Below are positions 32,133 through 40,227 of a stretch of 64,000 nucleotides of DNA, one piece after another (positions within the stretch are counted from its first letter, which is position 1; each line of letters begins with the position of its first letter). The stretch spans positions 1 to 64,000 of the forward strand of contig JAEXOR010000033.1 in the NCBI GenBank assembly GCA_023439185.1, given 5' to 3'. A program made the translations under genes and the position numbers. The notes under the pieces were generated by a model. The model ran no database searches. It worked only from the letters and a program-made list of their open reading frames with translations, and was not told the origin of the DNA. Origin of the DNA: Bacillota bacterium (lineage in GTDB: Bacteria; Bacillota; Desulfotomaculia; Desulfotomaculales; Desulfallaceae).

Positions 32133-32591
32133 ATGCTGGCTACTCCCAAGAAGTTCTTTCTTACGGCAGCGGCGGCGGAAGGGCACAGTGAACTGACGGC
32201 CTTTGATAACGCGCTTTTGGCCGGCCGGATCGGCAACATTAATTTACTCCGGGTTACCAGCATATTGCCCCCCGGCGCGGAATATGATCCCAACCTGCAA
32301 ATTCCGCCGGGCTCGCTGGTGCCCGCCGCGTATGGGTATATATCCAGCGACGTACCGGGGGAACTGCTGTCCGCCGCGGTGGGTGTGGGGTTTTCCGCCG
32401 ACACTTTTGGTGTGATCATGGAGTTCGCCGGTTACTGCGGCCAGGCGGAGGCGACGGATAAGATTGAATCCATGCTCAGGGAAGCTTTCGCATCGCGGGG
32501 CATGGAATTAAAGGAAATAAAAACAGCGGCGGTGGAGCACCGGGTGGAGAAAGTGGGCTGTGCCCTGGCGGCGGTGCCCATGTTCTATTAA
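32133..32591 (+). CDS. pdaD: Pyruvoyl-dependent arginine decarboxylase
   Basis: 152-residue proenzyme that decarboxylates arginine to agmatine. The self-cleavage site is Thr42-Ser43 in LRVTSILPPGAE, where Ser43 becomes the pyruvoyl group. Further family motifs are PPGSLVPAAYGYISSD and the C-terminal half with Glu in VIMEFAGYC. AAAGGGG precedes the ATG. Spermidine synthase follows after 39 bp, so the pair forms a polyamine operon; an agmatinase or agmatine aminopropyl route would be needed to link them and no agmatinase gene is in the window. Confidence 0.93.
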   Translation: MLATPKKFFLTAAAAEGHSELTAFDNALLAGRIGNINLLRVTSILPPGAEYDPNLQIPPGSLVPAAYGYISSDVPGELLSAAVGVGFSADTFGVIMEFAGYCGQAEATDKIESMLREAFASRGMELKEIKTAAVEHRVEKVGCALAAVPMFY

Positions 32592-32630
32592 GGGTATAAT
32601 CTATTAAGGGTATAAAAGGAGGGGTTTATG

Positions 32631-33461
32631 ATGGAGGTATGGTTCACCGAGGATCAGACCAAGGACATGCGTATCAGCGTGCGGGTGAAGGAAGTGCTGT
32701 TCAGCGGCGAGTCACAGTTTCAAAAGGTGCTGGTTGTGGACACTTTCGAGCTCGGGCGGATGCTGGCCCTGGACAACATCATCCAGACCAATATCAAGGA
32801 CGAGTTTGTATACCATGAGATGATTACCCATGTCGGGTTGAATACCCACCCCGATCCCAAAAAGGTTTTAATTATTGGCGGCGGGGACGGCGGCGCCGTG
32901 CGGGAAATCGTCAAGCACAAAGGCGTGGAAAAGGTGGTCCACGTGGAAATCGACCAGATGGTCATCGACGTGGCCAAGAAGTATTTCCCCGAGCTGAGCT
33001 GCGGGTTTAGCGACCCCCGGGTGGAAATCCTGGTGGCGGACGGGATTAAGCACGTCAAGGAAAACAAAAACACCTATGATATGATTATTGTTGATTCCAC
33101 AGACCCCATCGGACCCGCGGTCGGGTTATTCGGCAAGGATTTTTACCGGGATGTTTTTGAAGCGCTGACCGAGGACGGGCTGTTCGTGGCGCAAACGGAA
33201 ACTCCGTTCTTCTTCGAACACGTAGTTAAAGAAGTGACCACCGCTGTAAGCGAGATTTTCCCCATTATGCGCCTTTTTCAGGCCGTGGTGCCTACCTATC
33301 CCGGCGGATACTGGGCATTTACCATGGGCTCCAAGAAACACGATCCGCTTGCCGTGGATACGGACAAGCTTCCCGTGCTGGACACCAAATGGTACTCACC
33401 TGAAATCCATAAATGCGCCTTTGTGCTGCAGCCTTTTGTTCAGGCCCTGCTGAAACGCTGA
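32631..33461 (+). CDS. speE: Polyamine aminopropyltransferase (spermidine synthase)
   Basis: 276 residues. Transfers aminopropyl from decarboxylated SAM to putrescine, or to agmatine in some thermophiles. Rossmann motif VLIIGGGDGGAVREI at about 80-94, acidic VEIDQMVI, and catalytic DSTDPIGPA. Two in-frame ATGs exist (32628, 32631); the second has the better distance (8) to AGGAGG. A 16-bp tandem duplication (32583-32614) separates it from pdaD. Confidence 0.95.
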   Translation: MEVWFTEDQTKDMRISVRVKEVLFSGESQFQKVLVVDTFELGRMLALDNIIQTNIKDEFVYHEMITHVGLNTHPDPKKVLIIGGGDGGAVREIVKHKGVEKVVHVEIDQMVIDVAKKYFPELSCGFSDPRVEILVADGIKHVKENKNTYDMIIVDSTDPIGPAVGLFGKDFYRDVFEALTEDGLFVAQTETPFFFEHVVKEVTTAVSEIFPIMRLFQAVVPTYPGGYWAFTMGSKKHDPLAVDTDKLPVLDTKWYSPEIHKCAFVLQPFVQALLKR

Positions 33462-33490
33462 AAAAATCGTAAACAATGCAGAAATTTCAT

Positions 33491-33519
33491 TTGACATGAT
33501 AAATGAAATTTTGTATACT
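33491..33519 (+). promoter_or_regulatory. Promoter of the tRNA cluster
   Basis: Consensus TTGACA (33491-33496), 17-base spacer, TATACT (33514-33519), 75 bases upstream of tRNA-Asp. Confidence 0.85.
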
Positions 33520-33594
33520 AAAGATCGTCAGCGGCATGGGAGACACTAAAATCACCCAACGCCTGATAGAGTTTCAGTAGATTTTATGTGATGC

Positions 33595-33671
33595 GGAGCT
33601 GTGGTGTAGCGGTCTAACATGCCGGCCTGTCAAGCCGGAGATCGCGGGTTCGATTCCCGTCAGCTCCGCCA
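33595..33671 (+). tRNA. tRNA-Asp (GTC)
   Basis: 77 nt with encoded CCA. Acceptor GGAGCTG / CAGCTCC, discriminator G, anticodon loop CTGTCAA giving anticodon GTC, T-loop GGTTCGATTCC. First of four tRNAs in one transcript. Confidence 0.97.
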
Positions 33672-33675
33672 ACAT

Positions 33676-33751
<76 letters not shown>

Positions 33752-33764
33752 AACAGCATAATGT

Positions 33765-33839
33765 GCGGAAGTAGCTCAGTGGTAGAGCATCGCCTTGCCA
33801 AGGCGAGGGTCGCGGGTTCGAATCCCGTCTTCCGCTCCA
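33765..33839 (+). tRNA. tRNA-Gly (GCC)
   Basis: 75 nt with encoded CCA. Acceptor GCGGAAG / CTTCCGC, discriminator T, anticodon loop TTGCCAA giving anticodon GCC. Confidence 0.97.
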
Positions 33840-33847
33840 TTTTATTT

Positions 33848-33922
33848 GGCGACATAGCCAAGTGGTAAGGCAGAGGACTGCAAATCCTTTATCCCCCAGT
33901 TCGAATCTGGGTGTCGCCTCCA
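33848..33922 (+). tRNA. tRNA-Cys (GCA)
   Basis: 75 nt with encoded CCA. Acceptor GGCGACA / TGTCGCC, discriminator T, anticodon loop CTGCAAA giving anticodon GCA. Confidence 0.97.
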
Positions 33923-33931
33923 TAAAAAAAA

Positions 33932-33966
33932 GACGGCCTTTCTCAATAAGAGAGAAGGCCGTTTTT
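33932..33966. terminator. Terminator of the tRNA cluster
   Basis: ACGGCCTT...AAGGCCGT stem extended by TCTC/GAGA with a bulge, followed by TTTTT. An upstream A-run makes it usable for the convergent HicB gene as well. Confidence 0.85.
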
Positions 33967-33982
33967 AATTGTGTTTTACAAG

Positions 33983-34345
33983 TCAAGATTTATACCCTAC
34001 CCCGCGCGAAAGCTGATAATTAATGAATTGATTCAAGCTCACCTTTTCCTCTCTGGCCCTTTCCGCCAGGATACGGTGAAGTGATTTGGGTATGCGAATC
34101 CTTAACTGCCCTGAAAACTCGTCTGTTACCGGTTCCGGCACCGGGCGGCCCAATTCCAGACAGGTTTCAATCCAGGATTTTTTAGCATCCTCCAGATTGT
34201 CGATAGCTTCCTCCGGCGTATCCCCGTCGGACATGCAGCCGGGTAGGCTGGGAATTTCAGCTAGCCAGCCCTCGCCTTCATCTTCGGATAGTTTTCTTAG
34301 CTTGATATCATAATCTATGTTGAGATAAAACTCTAGATCTTTCAC
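33983..34345 (-). CDS. HicB-type antitoxin
   Basis: 120 residues. Residues 1-60 are the HicB RNase-H-like half (YDIKLRKLSEDEGEGWLAEIPSLPGCMSDGDTPEEAIDNLEDAKKSWI); residues 78-115 are a ribbon-helix-helix DNA-binding half (LRIRIPKSLHRILAERAREEKVSLNQFINYQLS). GTG start at 34345 overlaps the TGA of a short upstream open stretch whose last codons encode its RBS GAAGGAG. No HicA toxin is recognisable beside it, so it is an orphan or has lost its partner. Confidence 0.85.
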   Translation of the reverse strand: MKDLEFYLNIDYDIKLRKLSEDEGEGWLAEIPSLPGCMSDGDTPEEAIDNLEDAKKSWIETCLELGRPVPEPVTDEFSGQLRIRIPKSLHRILAERAREEKVSLNQFINYQLSRGVGYKS

Positions 34346-34648
34346 TTTATATTCTCCTTCTCTTTTAGTTTTTGAATCAGCGTTATTGCCTGTTTAACAT
34401 AAATGGCCTTTATGGGACGTTGCTTAGGAAGTTCACATCTCTTGAATTATTTACTATTTGTGCGTATAGTTTATCAAATTGAGTCATTTTGCATTATCAC
34501 CGACCTTGGTATAATGGTATCGTATATGGAACCACTAGTCAATATTGGACAACCACCCTATTAAGTCATTTATTGACGGTTTTTTTAGGGAAATTGGTGG
34601 GAACAAAATTAACCGGTTAATAGTCAGTTATACCAAGGAGTTGATTAT
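34346..34648. other. Intergenic region with a coupled ORF end and a possible promoter
   Basis: On the minus strand an open stretch of about 33 codons (ending KQAITLIQKLKEKENIK) runs into the HicB start; it has no start codon with an RBS and resembles no toxin I know. On the + strand TTTGCA (34488-34493), 16 bases, TATAAT (34510-34515) could drive the small gene at 34649. Confidence 0.4.
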
Positions 34649-34738
34649 ATGAACAGGTTTGTAGCTTTTTACCTTTTTATTATGATGCTGGCCCTTATGG
34701 TTATAATGATGCCGGGACTTAAGCCAGCGATAGTTTAA
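34649..34738 (+). CDS. 29-residue membrane peptide
   Basis: ATG 34649 is preceded by AAGGAG (34635-34640) at eight bases. The product, MNRFVAFYLFIMMLALMVIM followed by MPGLKPAIV, is a single hydrophobic helix with many methionines. An intrinsic terminator follows directly. Size, RBS, promoter and terminator make it a plausible stand-alone small-protein gene. Function unknown. Confidence 0.55.
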   Translation: MNRFVAFYLFIMMLALMVIMMPGLKPAIV

Positions 34739-34752
34739 AGATAGTTTAACTT

Positions 34753-34776
34753 GACGCCTTCAGCGGGTGTCTTTTT
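34753..34776 (+). terminator. Intrinsic terminator
   Basis: GACGCC / GGTGTC (one G-U pair) followed by TTTTT, 15 bases after the small membrane peptide gene. Confidence 0.6.
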
Positions 34777-34875
34777 ATGCCCGGGAAAGGGGATTACCGA
34801 GACCTGGGTTATTTCGTGTGAAATATGCCAAATAAATTTTCATTGAACCATGGCATAATTCTAAAACAAGGGTTT

Positions 34876-34908
34876 AAAAGCCATCTACTTTAACGGTAGA
34901 TGGCTTTT
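34876..34908. terminator. Bidirectional terminator
   Basis: AAAAGCCATCTAC / GTAGATGGCTTTT, a perfect 13-bp stem with A and T runs built into its ends; serves the minus-strand FmdB-type gene. Confidence 0.85.
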
Positions 34909-34942
34909 CGCTGGTTGTTTTGGTCTGCAGTCTGCTGCAATT

Positions 34943-35209
34943 TTAGTGTTCCATGCCTTTTTCCGCGGCGTCGCCGCAGCAACTGCCCGGTGTGCAGCCG
35001 GTGTTTTCAGGGTTATTGCCGCAGCAGGATGAGGAGCCGCGCAGGTTCGCCGGCGCACCTACCGAATTGGGCAGGAAAGGCCTGGAGATTAATTTGTCTA
35101 ATTCGATTCCGCCGCAGTTCGGACATTTGATTTGTTCATTTTCTTTGCCAGGGAGGATTAGGGTTTCAAATATTTTTCCGCATTTACATTTAAACTCAAA
35201 AATAGGCAT
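34943..35209 (-). CDS. FmdB-family zinc-ribbon protein
   Basis: 88 residues. MPIFEFKCKCGKIFETL and IKCPNCGG give the two CxC/CxxC knuckles of the FmdB regulatory zinc ribbon (residues 1-42). The C-terminal tail adds extra cysteine pairs (SSSCCGNNPENTGC, GSCCGD), as in many Peptococcaceae copies. FmdB was first named as a possible regulator of formamidase or formylmethanofuran genes, but its role is unclear. ATG follows AAAGGAG. Confidence 0.9.
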   Translation of the reverse strand: MPIFEFKCKCGKIFETLILPGKENEQIKCPNCGGIELDKLISRPFLPNSVGAPANLRGSSSCCGNNPENTGCTPGSCCGDAAEKGMEH

Positions 35210-35290
35210 TGTCTGTTCTCCTTTCCCGGTGATTTAAACGGGTATTCTTTTCTACATTGCTTCATGAAATCCTGCCTGATAAAAAACAAA

Positions 35291-35320
35291 GGGTCAAAGG
35301 AATTACTTCTCCTTTGACCC
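35291..35320 (-). terminator. Intrinsic terminator of the lipoprotein gene at 35349
   Basis: GGGTCAAAGGA / TCCTTTGACCC stem; on the minus strand it is followed by TTTGTTTTTT. Confidence 0.85.
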
Positions 35321-35348
35321 ATGAGGATAACCTTTTTTGCCCTCAGGT

Positions 35349-36056
35349 CTACCCCGAGGCTTCTTCGTTCAGGTAATAACCGGCGGGAAAACCCTGATCT
35401 TGAAGAACCAGCAGTTTCTCAAACAGTATTACGCCCACGCCTTCCTTAATCTCGCGTTTTTCGTAGTAGTCCGAGTTTTGATCCTTATAAACCACGGTGT
35501 AAACATTAACCCCGTCATCTTGCCTGACATCCTCAATGGTGCATTCCAGTTCTGTTTCCGCGTTTTCCTTTGAACTAACCTTTTGCGTCCACCGTACGCC
35601 CTCTTCCAGCGGTGTTTTAAGCAGGTCCAAACGGCCAAAATCAGAGTCCAGCATGGACTCTTCCTGTTTTGTTTGCGTCAGCACTCCGTTGGCTATGGTG
35701 TAAACTATTTGCAGGTGTAAATCCCTGTCCCCGGCTTCGCCGCCGGACGGGTCCTCAACCTCGCCTGTGATATCATAAACGGTAGCGGCGTCTTGTTTGT
35801 CAATGGACTGCAGCGTCATCCGGTGTCCGTATTCGGCGAACCCGTTGTAATACCATGTGTATCCTTCCCTGGATGGGAGAAGGGCGGTTAGTTGTTTGTT
35901 TTGTTCGGCGGCCGGATCTTCATTTGAACCGTCCGGTTGTTGATTCTGGCCGTCTTGAACGGGGGAACGCTGGGAATTGCAGCCCGTTATTGAAATCCCC
36001 GCCACCAGGAATATTAGAAGTGTTACAACAGCCATCTTGCGTATAGTATAAAACAC
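35349..36056 (-). CDS. Lipoprotein of unknown function
   Basis: 235 residues. Signal peptide with lipobox SITGC (Cys about 26), a Gln/Asp/Pro-rich linker to about residue 55, then a beta-rich domain beginning LLPSREGYTWYYNGFAEYGHRMTL. That segment (G-x-x-W-x-Y-x-G with a following strand) resembles substrate-free beta-barrel lipoproteins of clostridia, but I cannot name a family. GTG 36056 has GGAGG seven bases before it. Likely exposed on the outer membrane face. Confidence 0.7.
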   Translation of the reverse strand: MFYTIRKMAVVTLLIFLVAGISITGCNSQRSPVQDGQNQQPDGSNEDPAAEQNKQLTALLPSREGYTWYYNGFAEYGHRMTLQSIDKQDAATVYDITGEVEDPSGGEAGDRDLHLQIVYTIANGVLTQTKQEESMLDSDFGRLDLLKTPLEEGVRWTQKVSSKENAETELECTIEDVRQDDGVNVYTVVYKDQNSDYYEKREIKEGVGVILFEKLLVLQDQGFPAGYYLNEEASG

Positions 36057-36319
36057 CTGCCCACCTCCGCTTATGGTTGTATTAACATGATTTTATTTAT
36101 TAACCTATAGTTATATCATGAACATTTATATCATAAACATTGAGTTGGTGGTATAATATACCAGCAAAATAAGTCAAATTGTTGTCCGCGGTTTGTCATA
36201 TTCAATGCGTCGGTTCTGTTATATTTACGGAAGGGAATGGCTGTTTGTGTTATTATATGGGCGGGGGTGATAAAACCCTAACGGTATCAACTGGTTAATT
36301 GAAAAAGGGAGGTATGGAT

Positions 36320-37594
36320 TTGAGTAAGAAATCGCTGATCACTTTTATTTTGGGCCTGGTGATGTTGCTGGTAGCCGCGATGCCGGCCATGGCTGCTGAA
36401 AAAATTACTCTCAATGTTAACGGCGAATCCTCCATGACGTTTGAGGCTTACGGGCAAAATGGCGTCAGTATGATTTCCGCGGCTAATTATGTTCGTTTTG
36501 CTGGGGCTGATTTGACACAGGATTCCGATACCAATTTTACCATTAATGAGAACGGGAATATCATGGCACTGACTGTTGGTCAAAGTGCAGCTTCACTTAA
36601 CGGTGAGTCAATTACTTTACCTGCCGCTCCGGTTGTTGTGGCCGGCGACGTATACGTGCCGCTGCGTTTTGTGGCCGAAGCTTTCGGTTACGAAGTGAAG
36701 TGGGATGAACAACTTCAAATGGTTTTAATGAACCGTGAGGAAACCAGGGACGGTTTAACTCCCCTCGACGTATTGGTCAAGTCGGGTGCCGCCACCCAGG
36801 ATATTAACACTTACAGTATGAACGGAAATATTAAAATGGCAATCAGCATGGCGGCGGACGGAGTGAGTGCTACCCCTGAGCCGGTATATGCGGATGTGCA
36901 ATTAAAAGGACAAATTCAAAACGACCCGATGCAGGTATATATGCAACAAATAATTACCGGTTCCGAAGAAACCGGGATACCGGAAACAACTGTTGAGACC
37001 TATATGACCATGGAAAAAATGTATATCAAGATGCCGGAACAGGGCTGGGTGGTCCAGGATATGCCCTTTGACTCCGAGTTTTTGCAGCAGCAGATGGATA
37101 TTCAGTCCAATCCCATTCAGGCCGCCCAACAAATGAAAGAAATGGGACTGTTCATGAGCTTCGGTAATGACGTTACCATCGGTGAACAGGACTATTATGC
37201 GGTTAACGCGACATTGGACATGGAAAAATTCAATGAAAGCATGCCCGATCTGCTGAAGCAAATGGCGCCAGGTTTAAGTGGGGCAAACGGTGACCAGGAT
37301 TCCGGGCAGGCGCAATTAATACAGCAAATGCTTGAGGGAATGGAAATGGATTACTATTACACCGTATTGATTAACAAGGAAACTTTGATTACCGATGTTA
37401 TAAAACTGGACATTAAAATCAAAATGGACATGGAAGTGCCTCAAGCAGAAGGGGCTGTCGGCAGCGATCAGCAAATTCCTCAGACGATAAAACTGGATAT
37501 GCATATGGTCGGCGATCTTAATATTACCGACCCGGGCATGCCTTTTAACGTTCCCGACGTAGGCGACGCCAAAACCACGACTGAATCCCGGTAA
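36320..37594 (+). CDS. Secreted copper-amine-oxidase-N-domain protein with DUF6612-like C-terminus
   Basis: 424 residues. Signal peptide ends AAMPAMA-AE. Residues about 30-135 are the Cu_amine_oxidN1 stalk (ITLPAAPVVVAGDVYVPLRFVAEAFGYEVKWDEQLQMVLM), a surface-binding domain widespread in Peptococcaceae, not an oxidase. The rest is a beta-rich domain (NTYSMNGNIKMAIS ... QGWVVQDMP ... YYYTVLINKETLITDVIKLDI) like lipoprotein-carrier-fold DUF6612 proteins. TTG 36320 is chosen for GGGAGG at seven bases; ATG 36314 is only one base away from it. Probably cell-wall associated. Confidence 0.75.
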   Translation: MSKKSLITFILGLVMLLVAAMPAMAAEKITLNVNGESSMTFEAYGQNGVSMISAANYVRFAGADLTQDSDTNFTINENGNIMALTVGQSAASLNGESITLPAAPVVVAGDVYVPLRFVAEAFGYEVKWDEQLQMVLMNREETRDGLTPLDVLVKSGAATQDINTYSMNGNIKMAISMAADGVSATPEPVYADVQLKGQIQNDPMQVYMQQIITGSEETGIPETTVETYMTMEKMYIKMPEQGWVVQDMPFDSEFLQQQMDIQSNPIQAAQQMKEMGLFMSFGNDVTIGEQDYYAVNATLDMEKFNESMPDLLKQMAPGLSGANGDQDSGQAQLIQQMLEGMEMDYYYTVLINKETLITDVIKLDIKIKMDMEVPQAEGAVGSDQQIPQTIKLDMHMVGDLNITDPGMPFNVPDVGDAKTTTESR

Positions 37595-37627
37595 TCGGAG
37601 CGGTAAAATGGCATAAAGTGAACTTAT

Positions 37628-37660
37628 GGGGCGTCGATACGGGCGTCCCTAAGTTTTTTT
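37628..37660 (+). terminator. Intrinsic terminator related to the GGGCG repeat
   Basis: GGGGCGTC / GGCGTCCC with two G-U pairs, followed after CTAAG by seven T residues. Confidence 0.65.
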
Positions 37661-37720
37661 GAAGGCTTGTGTTCATACGGGCGACCTCGAGGATTGCTCC
37701 TGCACTTGCGGGGTACATAA

Positions 37721-37750
37721 TGTTGTATGGGCGTCCCTTGCGGGCGCCCA
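37721..37750. repeat. GTATGGGCGTCC-type dispersed palindrome
   Basis: TGGGCGTCCC-TTGC-GGGCGCCCA: nine-pair stem, same family as 3809-3833 and 9973-9997. The rest of 37595-37877 holds no gene. Confidence 0.65.
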
Positions 37751-37877
37751 AGAGAAACACTTTTCTCGGTAAATTGAGGAAATTGTTGAATGGACTCGTT
37801 TTATGTGGTATGCTTGTTCTGATTTGGAAAGTAATGCCTAAATCAGATTTTAGTAGCCAAAGGAGCATATCAATCAA

Positions 37878-38516
37878 TTGTATCGAATGCTGATTATGTT
37901 GCTGCTGGCCGCACTATTACTAAACGCAGGCGGTTGTTCATTGCCCCTGATAGGGCGTGAAGATAAGGAGCAACCAGCGCAGGAGCAAGCCTCGCAGGAG
38001 CAAACGCAAAAAACTGATCGCCGGCAGGAAAGAACCGTACCGGGGACGGTGCAGGTAGCTCCGGCGCTTGCGGGGCAGCAGGAAAATCCGGTTTTGTCTC
38101 CTGCTGATCAAGGCGAGATAACCGCCGGTATTCAGGAAACACTGACTACAACCTTTGAAATGCTGCGGATTAAGGATTTATCCAAGGTTGATACTCTTTT
38201 TTCCGGGCTTAACGAAGCCGGCGGCATAATGACCATGGAAGAACTGCAGCTTAAAGTGGAATCCCTGCAGCCGATGGAATGGCGGCTGGAAAGCAGCACG
38301 CCGGCCGGCGAGGGCAGCCGGGTGGTGGAAGTGTCTTACACCATGCCCGACGGCACCGTTTACCGGGCCGAACCATTCAGCATGGTTGATGTAGCCGGAG
38401 TCTGGATGATCCATTACAATTCCTTTGCGGCGTCTTTCAACGCCATGGCCGGTCACATTCCGGGAGTGTCCGCGGGAGAGAAGCGGGAATTGAACCGGAT
38501 CGGTTCGGCCGCTTAA
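37878..38516 (+). CDS. Lipoprotein of unknown function
   Basis: 212 residues. Hydrophobic start with lipobox NAGGC (Cys about 20), a Gln/Glu-rich linker (EQPAQEQASQEQTQKTDRRQ), then an alpha/beta domain from about 75 with TMPDGTVYRAEPFSMVDVAGVWMIHYN, reminiscent of NTF2-like/DUF4878 folds. TTG 37878 lies 12 bases after AAAGGAG; ATG 37887 is in frame but further away. Function unknown. Confidence 0.65.
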   Translation: MYRMLIMLLLAALLLNAGGCSLPLIGREDKEQPAQEQASQEQTQKTDRRQERTVPGTVQVAPALAGQQENPVLSPADQGEITAGIQETLTTTFEMLRIKDLSKVDTLFSGLNEAGGIMTMEELQLKVESLQPMEWRLESSTPAGEGSRVVEVSYTMPDGTVYRAEPFSMVDVAGVWMIHYNSFAASFNAMAGHIPGVSAGEKRELNRIGSAA

Positions 38517-38612
38517 AAAATATTTTAACCGGAGGGATATTATACAGGTCTGCGGGTATAATACTAACACTGCTGACAGCAGTAACCAGCCTCCTAATTC
38601 TCTCTCAGCAAG

Positions 38613-38637
38613 CCCGCCCTTCAAGGCGGGTTTTTTT
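38613..38637 (+). terminator. Intrinsic terminator
   Basis: CCCGCC-CTTCAA-GGCGGG followed by seven T residues. Confidence 0.85.
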
Positions 38638-38706
38638 CGTGCCGGTTCTCGGGCAGGATTTTTTCGAAGCGGGGTAAAAGTAATCATGTGGGAGGGAATA
38701 TAAAAA

Positions 38707-38970
38707 ATGACCGAAAAAAAAGAAGGTATGTCTCAGCCTGTGCGTATTGTCATGGCTACCGCGCTGTGGGCGGTGCTGCTGTGGTTTTTGTCCCTGGGAC
38801 ATCCCGTACTGGTGCCCATAAGCAAGGCCATATTTATTGTATTTGTCGTTCCGACCGGCCTGGTGGAGTGGTATAAATACAGAGGCCTGATCAGTGAGAA
38901 AAAAGCCCCGGCGGTTAAAGTGGCCGGGATGATCGTATTTGCCCTGCTGTGGTACTTCTTCCTGCAGTAA
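38707..38970 (+). CDS. Small membrane protein, unknown
   Basis: 87 residues with three hydrophobic segments (about 14-31, 36-53, 68-86) and a charged N-terminus. ATG is preceded by GGGAGG at 38691-38696. The sequence GHPVLVPISKAIFIVFVVPTG is not one I can place. It stands between a terminator and a palindromic repeat, so it is probably a single-gene unit. Confidence 0.65.
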   Translation: MTEKKEGMSQPVRIVMATALWAVLLWFLSLGHPVLVPISKAIFIVFVVPTGLVEWYKYRGLISEKKAPAVKVAGMIVFALLWYFFLQ

Positions 38971-38973
38971 AAA

Positions 38974-39011
38974 GTAAGGGGTCAGGCCTGACCCCCTCCT
39001 GACCCCCTTAC
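38974..39011. repeat. Nested palindromic repeat GGGGTCAGG
   Basis: GTAAGGGGTCAGG (38974-38986) pairs with CCTGACCCCCTTAC (38998-39011); GGGGTCAGGCCTGACCCC is itself palindromic. A REP-like element between convergent small genes, possibly a terminator for both. Confidence 0.6.
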
Positions 39012-39016
39012 TTAAC

Positions 39017-39163
39017 TTATTTTAAAATTGCGTATGTGGTTACCGCCGCGGCAAGAGCCGCGGCCAGACTAAACAGGATCCAGAGCATGTCTCTTTTGAT
39101 TCGCCCGGATAGTTTTTCCAGGTTGTTGTTATCGGTCGGAAAGCTGATTTCGTTTTTAGTCAC
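39017..39163 (-). CDS. Small single-helix membrane protein (48 aa)
   Basis: GTG 39163 lies nine bases after GGAGGT. Product: MTKNEISFPTDNNNLEKLSG then RIKRDMLWILFSLAAALAAA and VTTYAILK. A polar 25-residue N-terminal part is followed by one transmembrane helix. The good RBS and the helix pattern support expression. It is downstream of the gap before the minus-strand GerMN gene's stop, so it may be its own unit. Function unknown. Confidence 0.6.
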   Translation of the reverse strand: MTKNEISFPTDNNNLEKLSGRIKRDMLWILFSLAAALAAAVTTYAILK

Positions 39164-39191
39164 AGTGCAGTTACCTCCGTCTTTTTTGCTG

Positions 39192-40061
39192 CTACGGCCA
39201 TTGTACCGGCACGGTTACTTTATCCTGTTCACTGTTGTCTTTGGGGCTCAGCCAAAAGACCTCAAGCGTGCCTTTCCCTTCGGAAGGCAGGTCAAACTTC
39301 AGGCTGGTCTCAAACTTCCCTCTTCCCGGAGCGCCCTCTGAAGCCGTTGCGGTACTCTCGGCCAGCACTTGGCCGGTATTGTCGGTCAGGCGAATTTGCA
39401 CCGTCCCCTCAAACACCCGGGCGCTGCCTTTAATTAACAGGGGAATCCCCACCACCTGGTTTTCGGACGGGTGGGTAACCCAAATAACAGGTTCATGTAC
39501 CCTGGAAAGATCTCTGGTGAAGGGCTGCTCGTAGAGGCCGATATGACCCCACCAGTCCCGGGCGGGACCTTCCGCGCTGCCTTCAACCTGGAAAGCCACT
39601 TTTTCAATGTTCGGAAACTCGGTGAGCGTGTTTACCACGCTTTGTATACCCAACTCTTCACCGTCGGAACCGACGTTGGAGTTGGTTAAGACTTCTTTGC
39701 TGAAATTAATGGTGGCCAAGCCTTTTTCTGTGGTTATACCCAGAACCCTGGTGTCTTTAGGGAAAATACCTTTGGCATCGTTAATCAGTGTTTCGACTGC
39801 GGCCTGGGCTACATTATCGGTTTGCGGGATTACCCGTTCCTCCCGCACCAGGTAGGTTTCATCAGCGGTGAATTTGACGAAGTATACGTTCAAACTTATA
39901 ACTGATTGTTCCTGCTTGCCGCCGTTCTTCTGACCGGAGTCCTTTGCAGGGTCGTTGCCGCCGGTTCCCCGGTTTAAGGAGCAACCTGAAAGAATCATCA
40001 GCAGGATCAGTATTGCAAACAGGTATTTGCGAAGTGTCGTTCCGGTATTCGGTATGGTCAA
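39192..40061 (-). CDS. GerMN and Gmad2 domain lipoprotein
   Basis: 289 residues. Lipobox ILSGC (Cys about 27). Residues about 55-180 are the GerMN domain (VYFVKFTADETYLVREERVIPQ ... NFSKEVLTNSNVGSDGEELGIQSVVNTLTEFPNIEKVAFQVEGS). Residues about 190-289 are an immunoglobulin-like Gmad2 domain (HEPVIWVTHPSENQVVGIPLLIKGSARVFEGTVQIRL). This pairing is common in sporulating Peptococcaceae. TTG 40061 with GGAAGTGGG upstream. Presumed cell-surface role in sporulation or germination. Confidence 0.88.
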   Translation of the reverse strand: MTIPNTGTTLRKYLFAILILLMILSGCSLNRGTGGNDPAKDSGQKNGGKQEQSVISLNVYFVKFTADETYLVREERVIPQTDNVAQAAVETLINDAKGIFPKDTRVLGITTEKGLATINFSKEVLTNSNVGSDGEELGIQSVVNTLTEFPNIEKVAFQVEGSAEGPARDWWGHIGLYEQPFTRDLSRVHEPVIWVTHPSENQVVGIPLLIKGSARVFEGTVQIRLTDNTGQVLAESTATASEGAPGRGKFETSLKFDLPSEGKGTLEVFWLSPKDNSEQDKVTVPVQWP

Positions 40062-40165
40062 TATGTCCCACTTCCTTTTGTTGCATATATGCTAGTATAA
40101 CATTAATAATGCAAATTTTCCATAGCTTAGGGCGCCGGGGGGCGTTTTGCTGTTGATGCGCGGTA

Positions 40166-40197
40166 TAAAAAGACCCCGGGCATAACGCGACGGGGCT
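40166..40197 (-). terminator. Intrinsic terminator of the small gene at 40228
   Basis: Minus strand GCCCCG / CGGGGT stem followed by CTTTTT. Confidence 0.6.
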
Positions 40198-40227
40198 AAG
40201 TTTGGTACGGTGACTAAGCTCAAGTTT

